Part shown: piece after piece, positions 1 to 5,638 of the stretch
Position numbering within the stretch: the stretch's first letter is position 1
Layout: the number at the start of each line of letters is the position of its first letter
From: Actinomycetota bacterium
Lineage (GTDB): Bacteria > Actinomycetota > Actinomycetes > Nanopelagicales > Nanopelagicaceae
Direction: 5' to 3'
Assembly: GCA_947465365.1 (NCBI GenBank)
Contig: CANIAV010000065.1
Span: forward strand, 1-5,638
DNA: 5,638 bases
Made by a program: the position numbers and the translations under genes
The notes under the pieces: model-generated
The model's input: only the letters and a program-made list of their open reading frames with translations
What the model was told of the DNA's origin: nothing
Database searches by the model: none

Positions 1-206
1 GATTGCAGACTTTGTTGGCGCAGCGACATAACCGATGAACCCAGCGCCAGCGCAAAGGCCAGCACGATAAAACGGTTACGCCGCTGCGATAGAGCAAAGA
101 GAACAAGTAGCGCCGCGGCAATTGTTGTTCGCCACGGCGCTACATAACTCTGGGCCAATGCACCACACCAGAGCGCACCGCCTAAAGCCAGTGCGCGGTA
201 ATCAAT
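1..206 (-). CDS. comEC: ComEC-like DNA uptake channel protein, N-terminal fragment (runs off the window)
   Basis: Sixty-eight codons are open here, in a frame different from comEA, and continue past the window edge. The translation is hydrophobic: a first membrane segment around residues 5-22 (ALALGGALWCGALA), a second around 27-39 (TTIAAALLVLFAL), a short basic stretch QRRNR, then a third around 46-60 (RFIVLAFALALGSSVM). Starting with D-Y-R-A-L followed by paired hydrophobic helices resembles the N-terminus of actinobacterial ComEC, the inner-membrane channel that passes single-stranded DNA into the cytoplasm during transformation. Position directly after comEA is the standard arrangement. 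The competence domain and any metallo-beta-lactamase domain lie outside the window. The start is unresolved: the frame opens after a stop at 225-227 and has no ATG, GTG or TTG until a TTG at 156-158. An ATT at 204-206, overlapping the comEA stop, fits the expected N-terminus best and is used here. Identity rests on context plus hydrophobic pattern. Confidence 0.72.
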   Translation of the reverse strand, partial: MDYRALALGGALWCGALAQSYVAPWRTTIAAALLVLFALSQRRNRFIVLAFALALGSSVMSLRQQSLQ

Positions 207-820
207 TAGACGCGTAGCTTCTCTTTAAATTGTGCGAACTTGGCAGCCCCAATTCCAGAAACTTTTAAGAGATCTTCTACCGTTAGAAATGGACCATTTT
301 GATTTCGGTAGGCAATTATTCGCGCCGCAAGAACGGGGCCGATTCCATCTAGCGATTCCAGATCTTTGGCACTTGCTCGATTTAGCGCAAATGGGCCAGC
401 GCTCTTGGCTTTCACTCTTTGTGGAGAAATTAGATAAGAACTGCCAACTTTGCTAGGTGGATAGATATAAATCTGTTCCCCATCTTTGATTACTCGCGCC
501 AAGTTGATATCAGAAAGATCAGCACCTTTTAATTTATCTCCGGCTGCTTTGATCGCATCAGTTACGCGAGAATTCGCCGGCAAGGTATAGACCCCAGGAT
601 TTGTAACAGCGCCGGCCACATCGACAGTTACTTCGGCAATGGCCTCTGTGACAGCTAGATCAGTTGGCGCTAAAGCGATTTCATGAGATGAACCGCGAAC
701 GACAAGAAATAGCGAGAGCGCAATAACTAGCGCTGAGATTGAAAGCAGTGAACGCTTCTGCGAGACCGAGAAGGTGATGTGGCTCCACCAATTGCGGAGC
801 TTTTCAGGTAGTAAATTCAT
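206..820 (-). CDS. comEA: ComEA-family DNA-binding competence protein (SLBB + helix-hairpin-helix)
   Basis: Membrane-anchored DNA receptor that binds incoming double-stranded DNA outside the cytoplasmic membrane and passes it to ComEC. Numbering from the ATG at 818-820 (204 residues): a short charged cytoplasmic segment, one membrane anchor at about 24-42 (LLSISALVIALSLFLVV), an SLBB domain at about 63-121 (VDVAGAV, then NPGVYTL, DGEQIYIYP), a linker, and a C-terminal tandem helix-hairpin-helix domain at about 146-204 with ALNRAS, the hairpin DGIGPVLA and a second hairpin SGIGAAKF. This SLBB plus HhH layout is typical of Gram-positive ComEA. The frame can be extended six codons to a TTG at 836-838, but that TTG falls inside a 16-bp palindrome, and neither start has a clear ribosome-binding site, so the ATG is preferred. 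It follows leuS after 56 nt and its stop touches the start of the comEC frame. The domains make the family call firm; only the start is uncertain. Confidence 0.92.
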   Translation of the reverse strand: MNLLPEKLRNWWSHITFSVSQKRSLLSISALVIALSLFLVVRGSSHEIALAPTDLAVTEAIAEVTVDVAGAVTNPGVYTLPANSRVTDAIKAAGDKLKGADLSDINLARVIKDGEQIYIYPPSKVGSSYLISPQRVKAKSAGPFALNRASAKDLESLDGIGPVLAARIIAYRNQNGPFLTVEDLLKVSGIGAAKFAQFKEKLRV

Positions 821-831
821 GGCGCGATCAT

Positions 832-847
832 CTGGCAAATTTGCCAG
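832..847. repeat. Perfect 16-bp palindrome between leuS and comEA
   Basis: CTGGCAAATTTGCCAG is its own reverse complement. It lies in the 56-nt gap after leuS, 11 nt before the preferred comEA ATG. As RNA it could fold only as a 6-bp stem with an AAUU loop, and no U-run follows it on the minus strand, so it does not look like an intrinsic terminator. A further half-site TGGCA lies at 863-867 and could pair alternatively with TGCCA at 842-846. A dimeric repressor operator in front of the competence genes is one reading; chance is another. Confidence 0.6.
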
Positions 848-876
848 GTAGATTTAAAGAATTGGCAGGGCTGTGG

Positions 877-3348
877 TTAAAGAACGATATTTACAAGCTT
901 TGGTGCGCGCGCAATAACTTTCTTAGGAGCGGCTCCATTTAATGCAGCGATAATTGTCGGGTGGGCCAAGGCCTGCGCCTCAATCTCGCTATCGGTAATG
1001 GTTGGGGCAACTTCAATTCTTTCGGTGATCTTGCCATTGATCTGGATCACTGCTTCGACAGCATCTGCCACAAGTAGTTTTTCATCCACAACTGGCCAAC
1101 CGGCGGTTGCAATCGCAGGCTTATGGCCTAAGCGCTCCCACATTTCCTCAGCGGTAAATGGTGCAACTAGCGACAACATAATTGCAATCGCTTCCGTTGC
1201 TTCACGCACTGCTGGATCTGCCGCTCCAGGACCTGAATCAATTGCCTTACGCGTTGCATTTACTAGCTCCATAACGCGCGCGATAGCTACGTTAAAGCGG
1301 AAAGATTCCACAGCAAATGCGGCATCGTGCAGCGCCTTATGAGTTGCTTTACGTAACGAAATATCACCAGTTGCAAAATCAACGCCCGCACTTGATGTGA
1401 CATCTCCTGATAAACGCCAAGCGCGACTTAAGAATTTAACTGAGCCAGATGGTGAAACATCTGACCAATCCACATCATCTTCTGGTGGACCTGAAAAGAC
1501 CATCGATAAACGGATCGCATCTACGCCATGGTTTTCTAGCTCATCAGATAAGCGAACTAGATTTCCGCGAGATTTAGACATTGCCGAGCCATCCATGACA
1601 ACCATGCCTTGATTTAACAGACGGGTAAATGGTTCGGTAAAGCCGAGCATTCCAATATCGTGCAAGACCTTTGTAAAAAAGCGTGAGTACAGCAAGTGCA
1701 AAATCGCATGCGTTACGCCGCCAACGTATTGATCAACTGGCAGCCAGGTATCAATATCAGCGCGTGAAAATGGTTCATCGTGATTTGTCGATGATGGATA
1801 ACGCAGGAAGTACCAAGATGAATCTACGAAGGTATCCATCGTGTCGGTATCGCGCAGCGCAGCTCCCCCACATGTTGGGCATTTGGTATTTACCCATTCA
1901 GTTGCGGCGGCAAGTGGTGATTGCCCCTTTGGCTTTAGATCTAAACCTTTAGCATCGGGCAATTGCAGCGGCAATTGATCGGCAGGAACTGCAACTTCGC
2001 CGCATTTATCGCAATGCACAATCGGAATTGGCGTGCCCCAGTAACGCTGGCGCGAGACCAACCAGTCGCGCAGGCGATAATTTCGCGCAGATTTTCCTAA
2101 ACCATCAGCCTCTAACTGCTTATTTATCGCAGCTATTGCATCTGCCTTATTTAAACCATCTAAGGCACCAGAGTTAATTAACTCGCCATCGCCAGTTGTG
2201 GCAATACCTGTCTCGTTTGGATCTTCATTGTCGGTCTTAACTACAACGCGCACAGGTAACTTCATCGCGCGCGCAAAATCTAAATCGCGTTGATCGTGCG
2301 CCGGTACCGCCATGATCGCGCCAGTTCCGTAATCTGCTAAAACATAATCAGAGGCCCAGATCTGCAACTTTTCGCCATTTACTGGGTTGATGGCATAACG
2401 TTCTAAGAAAACACCAGATTTAGGGCGATCGGTGGCTAAGCGATCTATATCAGATGCAGCTTTTACAGAATCGCGGTATTGCTTGAATTTATCTTCGGCC
2501 GCTGTTCCAGCCGCCAGCTCTGCAGCAAGTTCGGAATCAACTGCGACCACCATAAATGTTGCACCGTATAAAGTATCGGGACGAGTTGTGTAAATTGTTA
2601 CTGGTGTAGCGCGACCTTCGATAATAAAGTTAACGTTGGCGCCTTGTGAGCGACCGATCCAGTTGCGCTGCATCGTTAAGACTTTATCGGGCCATTTGCC
2701 TTCAAGTTCTTTCATATCATCGAGCAAACGGTCTGCGTAATCAGTGATCTTGAAATACCACTGATTTAACTTCTTCTTTGTAACAGCCGTATCGCAACGT
2801 TCGCAAAGACCTGCGACAACTTGTTCGTTAGCTAAAACAGTTTGGCAACTTGGGCACCAGTTAACGGCGCTATCTTTACGATAAGCCAAGCCGCGTTTAT
2901 GTAGTTCAATAAATAACCATTGGTTCCATTTGTAATATTCCGGGTCGCAAGTATTGAATACGCGATCCCAGTCAAAGGAACAGGCATAGCGACGCATCGA
3001 AGCTTTCTGGGTTGCAATATTTTCATAAGTCCAAATCCGCGGATCCTCATTGCGCTTAATCGCGGCATTTTCTGCCGGCAGACCAAAGGCATCCCAGCCA
3101 ATTGGGTGCATGACGTTAAAGCCTTTTTGGATCCAATAACGGGCGATTACATCGCCAAGTGCATATGCCTCAGCATGGCCCATATGGAGATCACCTGATG
3201 GATACGGAAACATATCCAAGACATATTTCTTTGGTCTCTTATCATCGGGGCGACCTGATTTAAATGGTTCGATTTTGTCCCAGATTGGCAGCCACTTCTC
3301 TTGGACATAGGCAAAGTCATATGCCTGATGTTCTTGTGAAGTGCTCAT
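877..3348 (-). CDS. leuS: Leucyl-tRNA synthetase (LeuRS)
   Basis: Class I aminoacyl-tRNA synthetase that charges tRNA-Leu with leucine in the cytosol; essential. Visible over 823 residues: the HIGH-type signature [12 protein letters not shown] at 47-58; a first four-cysteine zinc site (C165, C168, C182, C185); the inserted CP1 editing domain with the threonine-rich [12 protein letters not shown] at 251-262 and AHDQRD at 350-355, which hydrolyse mischarged tRNA; a second four-cysteine cluster (C446, C449, C490, C493); the KMSKS-type loop AMSKSRGN at 589-596, where the first lysine is alanine but the catalytic lysine K592 is kept; then the anticodon-binding helical domain and a C-terminal domain ending KLVNIVL. 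The length is near the common bacterial size (about 800-880) and shorter than the roughly 970 residues of mycobacterial LeuRS. It starts at an ATG 19 nt after the SDR stop, with no strong Shine-Dalgarno sequence. No other start codon near the N-terminus is consistent with the family. Confidence 0.98.
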   Translation of the reverse strand: MSTSQEHQAYDFAYVQEKWLPIWDKIEPFKSGRPDDKRPKKYVLDMFPYPSGDLHMGHAEAYALGDVIARYWIQKGFNVMHPIGWDAFGLPAENAAIKRNEDPRIWTYENIATQKASMRRYACSFDWDRVFNTCDPEYYKWNQWLFIELHKRGLAYRKDSAVNWCPSCQTVLANEQVVAGLCERCDTAVTKKKLNQWYFKITDYADRLLDDMKELEGKWPDKVLTMQRNWIGRSQGANVNFIIEGRATPVTIYTTRPDTLYGATFMVVAVDSELAAELAAGTAAEDKFKQYRDSVKAASDIDRLATDRPKSGVFLERYAINPVNGEKLQIWASDYVLADYGTGAIMAVPAHDQRDLDFARAMKLPVRVVVKTDNEDPNETGIATTGDGELINSGALDGLNKADAIAAINKQLEADGLGKSARNYRLRDWLVSRQRYWGTPIPIVHCDKCGEVAVPADQLPLQLPDAKGLDLKPKGQSPLAAATEWVNTKCPTCGGAALRDTDTMDTFVDSSWYFLRYPSSTNHDEPFSRADIDTWLPVDQYVGGVTHAILHLLYSRFFTKVLHDIGMLGFTEPFTRLLNQGMVVMDGSAMSKSRGNLVRLSDELENHGVDAIRLSMVFSGPPEDDVDWSDVSPSGSVKFLSRAWRLSGDVTSSAGVDFATGDISLRKATHKALHDAAFAVESFRFNVAIARVMELVNATRKAIDSGPGAADPAVREATEAIAIMLSLVAPFTAEEMWERLGHKPAIATAGWPVVDEKLLVADAVEAVIQINGKITERIEVAPTITDSEIEAQALAHPTIIAALNGAAPKKVIARAPKLVNIVL

Positions 3349-3367
3349 TAACTTAGTTTATCGGGCT

Positions 3368-4282
3368 TTAACCCCAAGTAACGCCAGTTAATTCTTCGCT
3401 AATAGTCCATAAATCCTTTGCTAACCGTTGATCGTATGCAATTGCGGCGGCGCGAGTCAGTTTCGGAAATCCGCGCATCTCAAGAAAACCATCTGGGCCA
3501 ATATATGAGGCGCCATATAGGCCGGGGAAAGTTGCCGCACATAGCGTTGGAAGCGCGCCTCGTTCGGCGCTCTGCGCAAAAATAGCGTTGGCGAAAGCGC
3601 CAGCACGATCTTGCACGGTAGCCCCGGCAATTAAATTTGTATCGGCATAACCAGGGTGCGCGGCAACTGCTTCGATATTCCAGTCATGGCGCATCTGGCG
3701 ACGTTCTAACTCGTGGATGAAAAGTAAGTTTGCTAATTTGCTATAGGCGTATGCAGACCATGGGTTATATGCGCCAATTCCTTTAGCTTTATTGCGCATT
3801 TCATCGATCGTGAAATTACCAATCCGAGACATGCGATGAGCTTGCGATGAGACAGCAACAACGCGATGTTTTATCTGCTTTTGTAATAAACCAGTCAGAG
3901 CAAAGTGGCCCAAATGATTAGTACCGAACTGCGTCTCGAAGTTATCTTTAGTAAGCGAAAATGGCGTAGCCATAACACCGGCGTTAAGGATTAAGGTATC
4001 TATAGGTGTTGTGAATTCGTTAGCAAAGCTGCGCACCGATGAAAGATCAGCCAGATCCAGTAACTTGTAAGCAACGCGATCGCTAGCAATTTCTGCAACA
4101 GTTGCCGCACCTTTTGTGGCGCTACGGGCGGTGATGGTCACATGTGCGCCTGCGCGGGCTAACTCCATCGCGGTTGCTTTTCCGAGCCCGCTGGTGCCAC
4201 CAGTAATTAAAAAATTCTTTCCCGTTTGATCAGCAATATCAGTTGCTTGCCAGCCTCTTGGAATTATGGTGACGCTAGACAT
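3368..4282 (-). CDS. Short-chain dehydrogenase/reductase (SDR), retinol-dehydrogenase-like, substrate unknown
   Basis: A 304-residue cytosolic NAD(P)-dependent oxidoreductase with a complete classical SDR active site. The Rossmann dinucleotide motif TGGTSGLG is at 27-34, R53 follows the second strand (a position that often favours NADP(H)), the LDLADLSSVRSF segment is at 75-86, NAGVM at 100-104, N122 in TNHLGHF, the catalytic serine in VSS at 144-146, and Y178-AYS-K182 as the YxxxK pair. AAHPGYADTNL at 207-217 and the end LWTISEELTGV resemble the retinol-dehydrogenase / protochlorophyllide-reductase-like SDRs, many of which have no proven substrate. The start is an ATG with GGA six nt upstream. 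It lies 27 nt after tRNA-Ala and 19 nt before leuS, so it is probably co-transcribed with both. No neighbour gives a substrate clue, so the family is secure and the reaction is unassigned. Confidence 0.93.
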   Translation of the reverse strand: MSSVTIIPRGWQATDIADQTGKNFLITGGTSGLGKATAMELARAGAHVTITARSATKGAATVAEIASDRVAYKLLDLADLSSVRSFANEFTTPIDTLILNAGVMATPFSLTKDNFETQFGTNHLGHFALTGLLQKQIKHRVVAVSSQAHRMSRIGNFTIDEMRNKAKGIGAYNPWSAYAYSKLANLLFIHELERRQMRHDWNIEAVAAHPGYADTNLIAGATVQDRAGAFANAIFAQSAERGALPTLCAATFPGLYGASYIGPDGFLEMRGFPKLTRAAAIAYDQRLAKDLWTISEELTGVTWG

Positions 4283-4283
4283 T

Positions 4284-4303
4284 TAATTTCCAATCTGAAA
4301 TTA
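4284..4303 (-). promoter_or_regulatory. Small hairpin covering the SDR ribosome-binding site
   Basis: On the minus strand TAATTTC and GAAATTA form a perfect 7-bp inverted repeat with a 6-nt loop (AGATTG). It occupies most of the 27-nt spacer between the tRNA-Ala 3' end and the SDR ATG. The GGA that would serve as Shine-Dalgarno (4289-4291) straddles the loop and stem. The stem is A+T-rich and therefore weak, and no U-run follows, so it is unlikely to be a terminator. Modulation of SDR translation, or a processing spacer after the tRNA, is possible but unproven. Confidence 0.35.
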
Positions 4304-4309
4304 CTTGAG

Positions 4310-4382
4310 TGGAGATAAGGGGATTCGAACCCCTGACCTCTTCCATGCCATGGAAGCGCGCTACCAACTGCGCCATATCCCC
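4310..4382 (-). tRNA. tRNA-Ala, anticodon GGC
   Basis: The minus strand folds into a full cloverleaf of 73 nt. The acceptor stem is GGGGATA with TATCTCC, including the G3:U70 wobble pair that is the main alanine identity element. The D stem is GCGC/GCGC around AGTTGGTA, the anticodon stem is CTTCC/GGAAG with loop ATGGCAT giving anticodon GGC (reads GCC and GCU), the variable loop is AGGTC, and the T stem is AGGGG/CCCCT around TTCGAAT. The discriminator base is A. CCA is not encoded (CTC follows), so a CCA-adding enzyme is needed. It begins 31 nt after the phosphatase stop with no evident promoter of its own, which suggests it is released by RNase P and 3' processing from an operon transcript. 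Confidence 0.97.
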
Positions 4383-4413
4383 TTTATTACCCGCCTTAAG
4401 CGAGAAGGTAACT

Positions 4414-5082
4414 CTAGCGCACGTGATCTGGCACATCAGCACCAGATTCTTCGCCAAATACTGGCTCCAAAATAGAACCGGCGTTATGTTCGGCTAAATG
4501 CCATCCCTTAGGACTGGTCTGCAAAATAGACCAGCGCGCATTAGATAGCCCGCCGATCTTTCCCCAATGCGCCATCGGCAGATGTAAGTAATGGCCCATT
4601 AAGCAACGAGCAGTACCGCCATGAGTTGCAACAACAACTAACTGGTTCTCCTTATCGCCTAAGAATTCATCGATCGCAGCGCTAGCGCGCGCGGCAACTT
4701 CACTGCGCTTTTCACCGATTGTTCCGGCCGGATTATCGTTGCCATCAATCCAGCGCACAAAGTTCTCTAAATCTGCCGCGCGATTTTCGGCGCCAGTCTT
4801 GCCTTCCCAATGTCCACCATTGGTCTCACGTAAACGCTCATCAATTAGAACTTCCATATTTACTATCTCACCGAGCTTTGATGCAGTATCGCGGGCTCGG
4901 GATAAATCGCTAGATAAAATTGCCGTTGGTTCCATACCCGCAATAATTGGCGCGGCAAGTTCGGCTTGATAAATACCAACTTTATTTAACGCAATATCGG
5001 AATGTCCCTGAAAACGGTTTATGACATTCCAATCAGTCTGGCCATGGCGCCATAAAAGGATGCGGTTATTCTTACCTGCCAT
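4414..5082 (-). CDS. Histidine phosphatase superfamily protein (phosphoglycerate-mutase-like)
   Basis: Phosphatase acting through a phosphohistidine intermediate. Numbering from the ATG at 5080-5082 (222 residues): the signature LWRHGQTDWN at about 10-19 holds the catalytic H13 next to R12; SSDLSRARDTA at about 57-67 supplies further phosphate-pocket arginines; the acid/base E86 lies in LRETNGGHWEG; and the second catalytic histidine H154 is in VVATHGGTARC. All four catalytic elements are present. The frame extends eight codons to 5106, but the RHG strand normally begins within about 10 residues of the start, and AAGGA at 5094-5098 sits 11 nt before the 5082 ATG, so the shorter form is preferred; it overlaps the rsfS stop by 11 nt. 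The gene in this position in Mycobacterium tuberculosis (Rv2419c) is described as glucosyl-3-phosphoglycerate phosphatase, GpgP. Position alone does not prove that substrate here, so no symbol is given. Confidence 0.93.
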   Translation of the reverse strand: MAGKNNRILLWRHGQTDWNVINRFQGHSDIALNKVGIYQAELAAPIIAGMEPTAILSSDLSRARDTASKLGEIVNMEVLIDERLRETNGGHWEGKTGAENRAADLENFVRWIDGNDNPAGTIGEKRSEVAARASAAIDEFLGDKENQLVVVATHGGTARCLMGHYLHLPMAHWGKIGGLSNARWSILQTSPKGWHLAEHNAGSILEPVFGEESGADVPDHVR

Positions 5083-5449
5083 TTGCCACATTTTCCTTAA
5101 CGACATCTAGTTCAATTGTTGGGCAATCATTCCAGAGGCGATCGAGCATGTAATAACGGCGCAGATCAGCGCTCTGGATATGCACCACTAAATCTGAGTA
5201 ATCGAGCAAGATCCATTCATCGGTACCTTCGCGGCGGGCCGGCTTTTCACCGATCAAACGTAGCTTCTCTTCTACTTCATCTGCGATCGCATCAACCTGG
5301 CGAATATTTGCACCAGTTGCAATTAAAAAGACTTCAGATAAAACCATTTGATCAGATAGATCAATAGCGATCATCTCTGTGCCAAATTTGTCGGCGATTG
5401 CGCGAGCTGCAACCTGGGTTAACTCGGTAACGCTCTTACTTGCTGGCAT
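5072..5449 (-). CDS. rsfS: Ribosome silencing factor RsfS (Iojap/RsfS family)
   Basis: RsfS binds ribosomal protein uL14 on the 50S subunit and blocks joining with the 30S, shutting down translation under nutrient limitation. The 125 residues carry the family features: an N-terminal helix (TELTQVAARAIADKF), the strand AIDLSDQMVLSEVFLIATG at about 28-46, the helix QVDAIADEVEEKL, then RREGTDEWILLDYSDLVVHI at about 72-91 and the closing signature YYMLDRLWNDCP at about 98-109. The length is normal for the family. The ATG is preceded by a good Shine-Dalgarno AAAGGAG (5460-5466) at 10-nt spacing, the strongest in the window, and this lies inside the end of nadD. Its start overlaps nadD by 14 nt, which points to translational coupling, and it is followed directly by the phosphatase. 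The nadD-rsfS pairing is widespread in bacteria. Confidence 0.97.
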   Translation of the reverse strand: MPASKSVTELTQVAARAIADKFGTEMIAIDLSDQMVLSEVFLIATGANIRQVDAIADEVEEKLRLIGEKPARREGTDEWILLDYSDLVVHIQSADLRRYYMLDRLWNDCPTIELDVVKENVANGR

Positions 5450-5638
5450 AGAGATCGTGCTCCTTTATATAAGTTGCTACATGTGTTGAAACCGATGCTA
5501 AATCTCCAGCGCGCACACGCGTTGCTGAGATATTAAGCGCTCCGATATCAAGGCTGTGCTCGCCGGGAAATTCCGGGCGATCTATAACTATGAACTCGAC
5601 CATATCCTGTAATTCGCTGGTGCGATGCCACTGATCGA
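5436..5638 (-). CDS. nadD: Nicotinate-nucleotide adenylyltransferase NadD, C-terminal part (5' end outside the window)
   Basis: Sixty-six codons of a gene entering from the right edge and ending at a TAA at 5436-5438. NadD adenylates nicotinate mononucleotide to deamido-NAD, the penultimate step of NAD synthesis in the cytosol. The visible part contains MVEFIVIDRPEFPG, matching the strand and Arg-Pro segment seen before the C-terminal domain, then LNISATRVRAG, which corresponds to the conserved ISxTxxR nucleotide-binding signature, and the terminal helix HVATYIKEHDLY typical of the family's end. The N-terminal GxFxPxHxGH motif is outside the window, so catalytic completeness cannot be judged. 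The stop lies 14 nt inside rsfS, consistent with an operon. Confidence 0.93.
   Translation of the reverse strand, partial: DQWHRTSELQDMVEFIVIDRPEFPGEHSLDIGALNISATRVRAGDLASVSTHVATYIKEHDLYASK
5460..5466 (-). promoter_or_regulatory. Shine-Dalgarno site of rsfS
   Basis: AAAGGAG on the minus strand, 10 nt before the rsfS ATG and wholly inside the nadD coding sequence. It fixes the rsfS start at 5449 and stands out because most other genes in the window have weak or no recognisable ribosome-binding sites. Confidence 0.7.

Noticed and set aside
182..205. TTG immediately after the comEA stop as the comEC start
   Set aside because: It is in the wrong frame and reaches TAG at 182-184 after seven codons, so it cannot make ComEC without a frameshift.
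232..456. Plus-strand open frame opposite comEA
   Set aside because: It lies wholly antisense to the conserved HhH/SLBB coding region, has no recognisable domain, and its composition follows from the gene beneath it.
832..847. Palindrome as an intrinsic terminator for leuS
   Set aside because: The possible stem is only 6 bp with no following U-run on the minus strand.
998..1952. Three plus-strand open frames opposite leuS (998-1342, 1397-1612, 1683-1952)
   Set aside because: All are antisense shadows of well-conserved LeuRS sequence, without domains or ribosome-binding sites.
2832..3198. Alternative frames within the 5' half of leuS on both strands (2832-3101 minus, 2920-3198 plus)
   Set aside because: The leuS frame here encodes zinc-site and catalytic-domain motifs; the others have no family resemblance.
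4389..4413. Inverted repeat TTACC...GGTAA between the phosphatase and the tRNA, as a terminator
   Set aside because: Only five outer pairs with a poorly pairing interior and no U-tract; not distinguishable from chance.
4275..4497. Small open frames across tRNA-Ala on both strands
   Set aside because: They run through the tRNA and, on the minus strand, give the familiar false protein MAQLVARFHGMEEVRGSNPL that results from translating a tRNA gene.
4719..5367. Plus-strand open frames opposite the phosphatase and rsfS
   Set aside because: Antisense to genes with complete catalytic or signature motifs; no independent support.

Overview
The window looks like a conserved chromosomal housekeeping block from an actinobacterium. 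Every gene reads on the minus strand, so transcription runs from position 5638 towards 1. In that order the genes are: nadD (only its 3' end is inside the window), rsfS, a histidine-phosphatase-superfamily gene, tRNA-Ala(GGC), a short-chain dehydrogenase/reductase (SDR), leuS, comEA, and the first 68 or so codons of comEC. The order nadD-rsfS-phosphatase, then comEA-comEC a little further on, is the actinobacterial arrangement known from Mycobacterium and Streptomyces. The base composition, somewhat under half G+C by eye, is low for that phylum. Together with the very tight packing this suggests a small-genome aquatic lineage such as the Nanopelagicales (acI: Planktophila/Nanopelagicus type). 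That placement is an inference and was not tested by any search.

Region by region: 5436-5638 carries the NadD C-terminus, which overlaps rsfS by 14 nt. rsfS (5072-5449) overlaps the most likely phosphatase start by 11 nt. The tRNA-Ala gene (4310-4382) lies 31 nt after the phosphatase stop and 27 nt before the SDR start. The SDR (3368-4282) sits 19 nt before leuS (877-3348). A 56-nt gap holding a perfect 16-bp palindrome separates leuS from comEA (206-820). comEA runs directly into comEC, which has no ordinary start codon at the junction. No gap between genes reaches 60 nt, and I see no convincing intrinsic terminator or promoter anywhere, so much of the block may be co-transcribed, with the tRNA cut out of a longer transcript.

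Functionally the block combines NAD synthesis (NadD), ribosome silencing (RsfS), tRNA supply and charging (tRNA-Ala, LeuRS), two metabolic enzymes whose substrates cannot be read from sequence (phosphatase, SDR), and DNA uptake across the envelope (ComEA as DNA receptor, ComEC as channel). I did not find a new multi-gene system here. The points worth checking are small: the missing comEC start codon, the palindrome upstream of comEA, the hairpin over the SDR ribosome-binding site, and the SDR insertion between tRNA-Ala and leuS.
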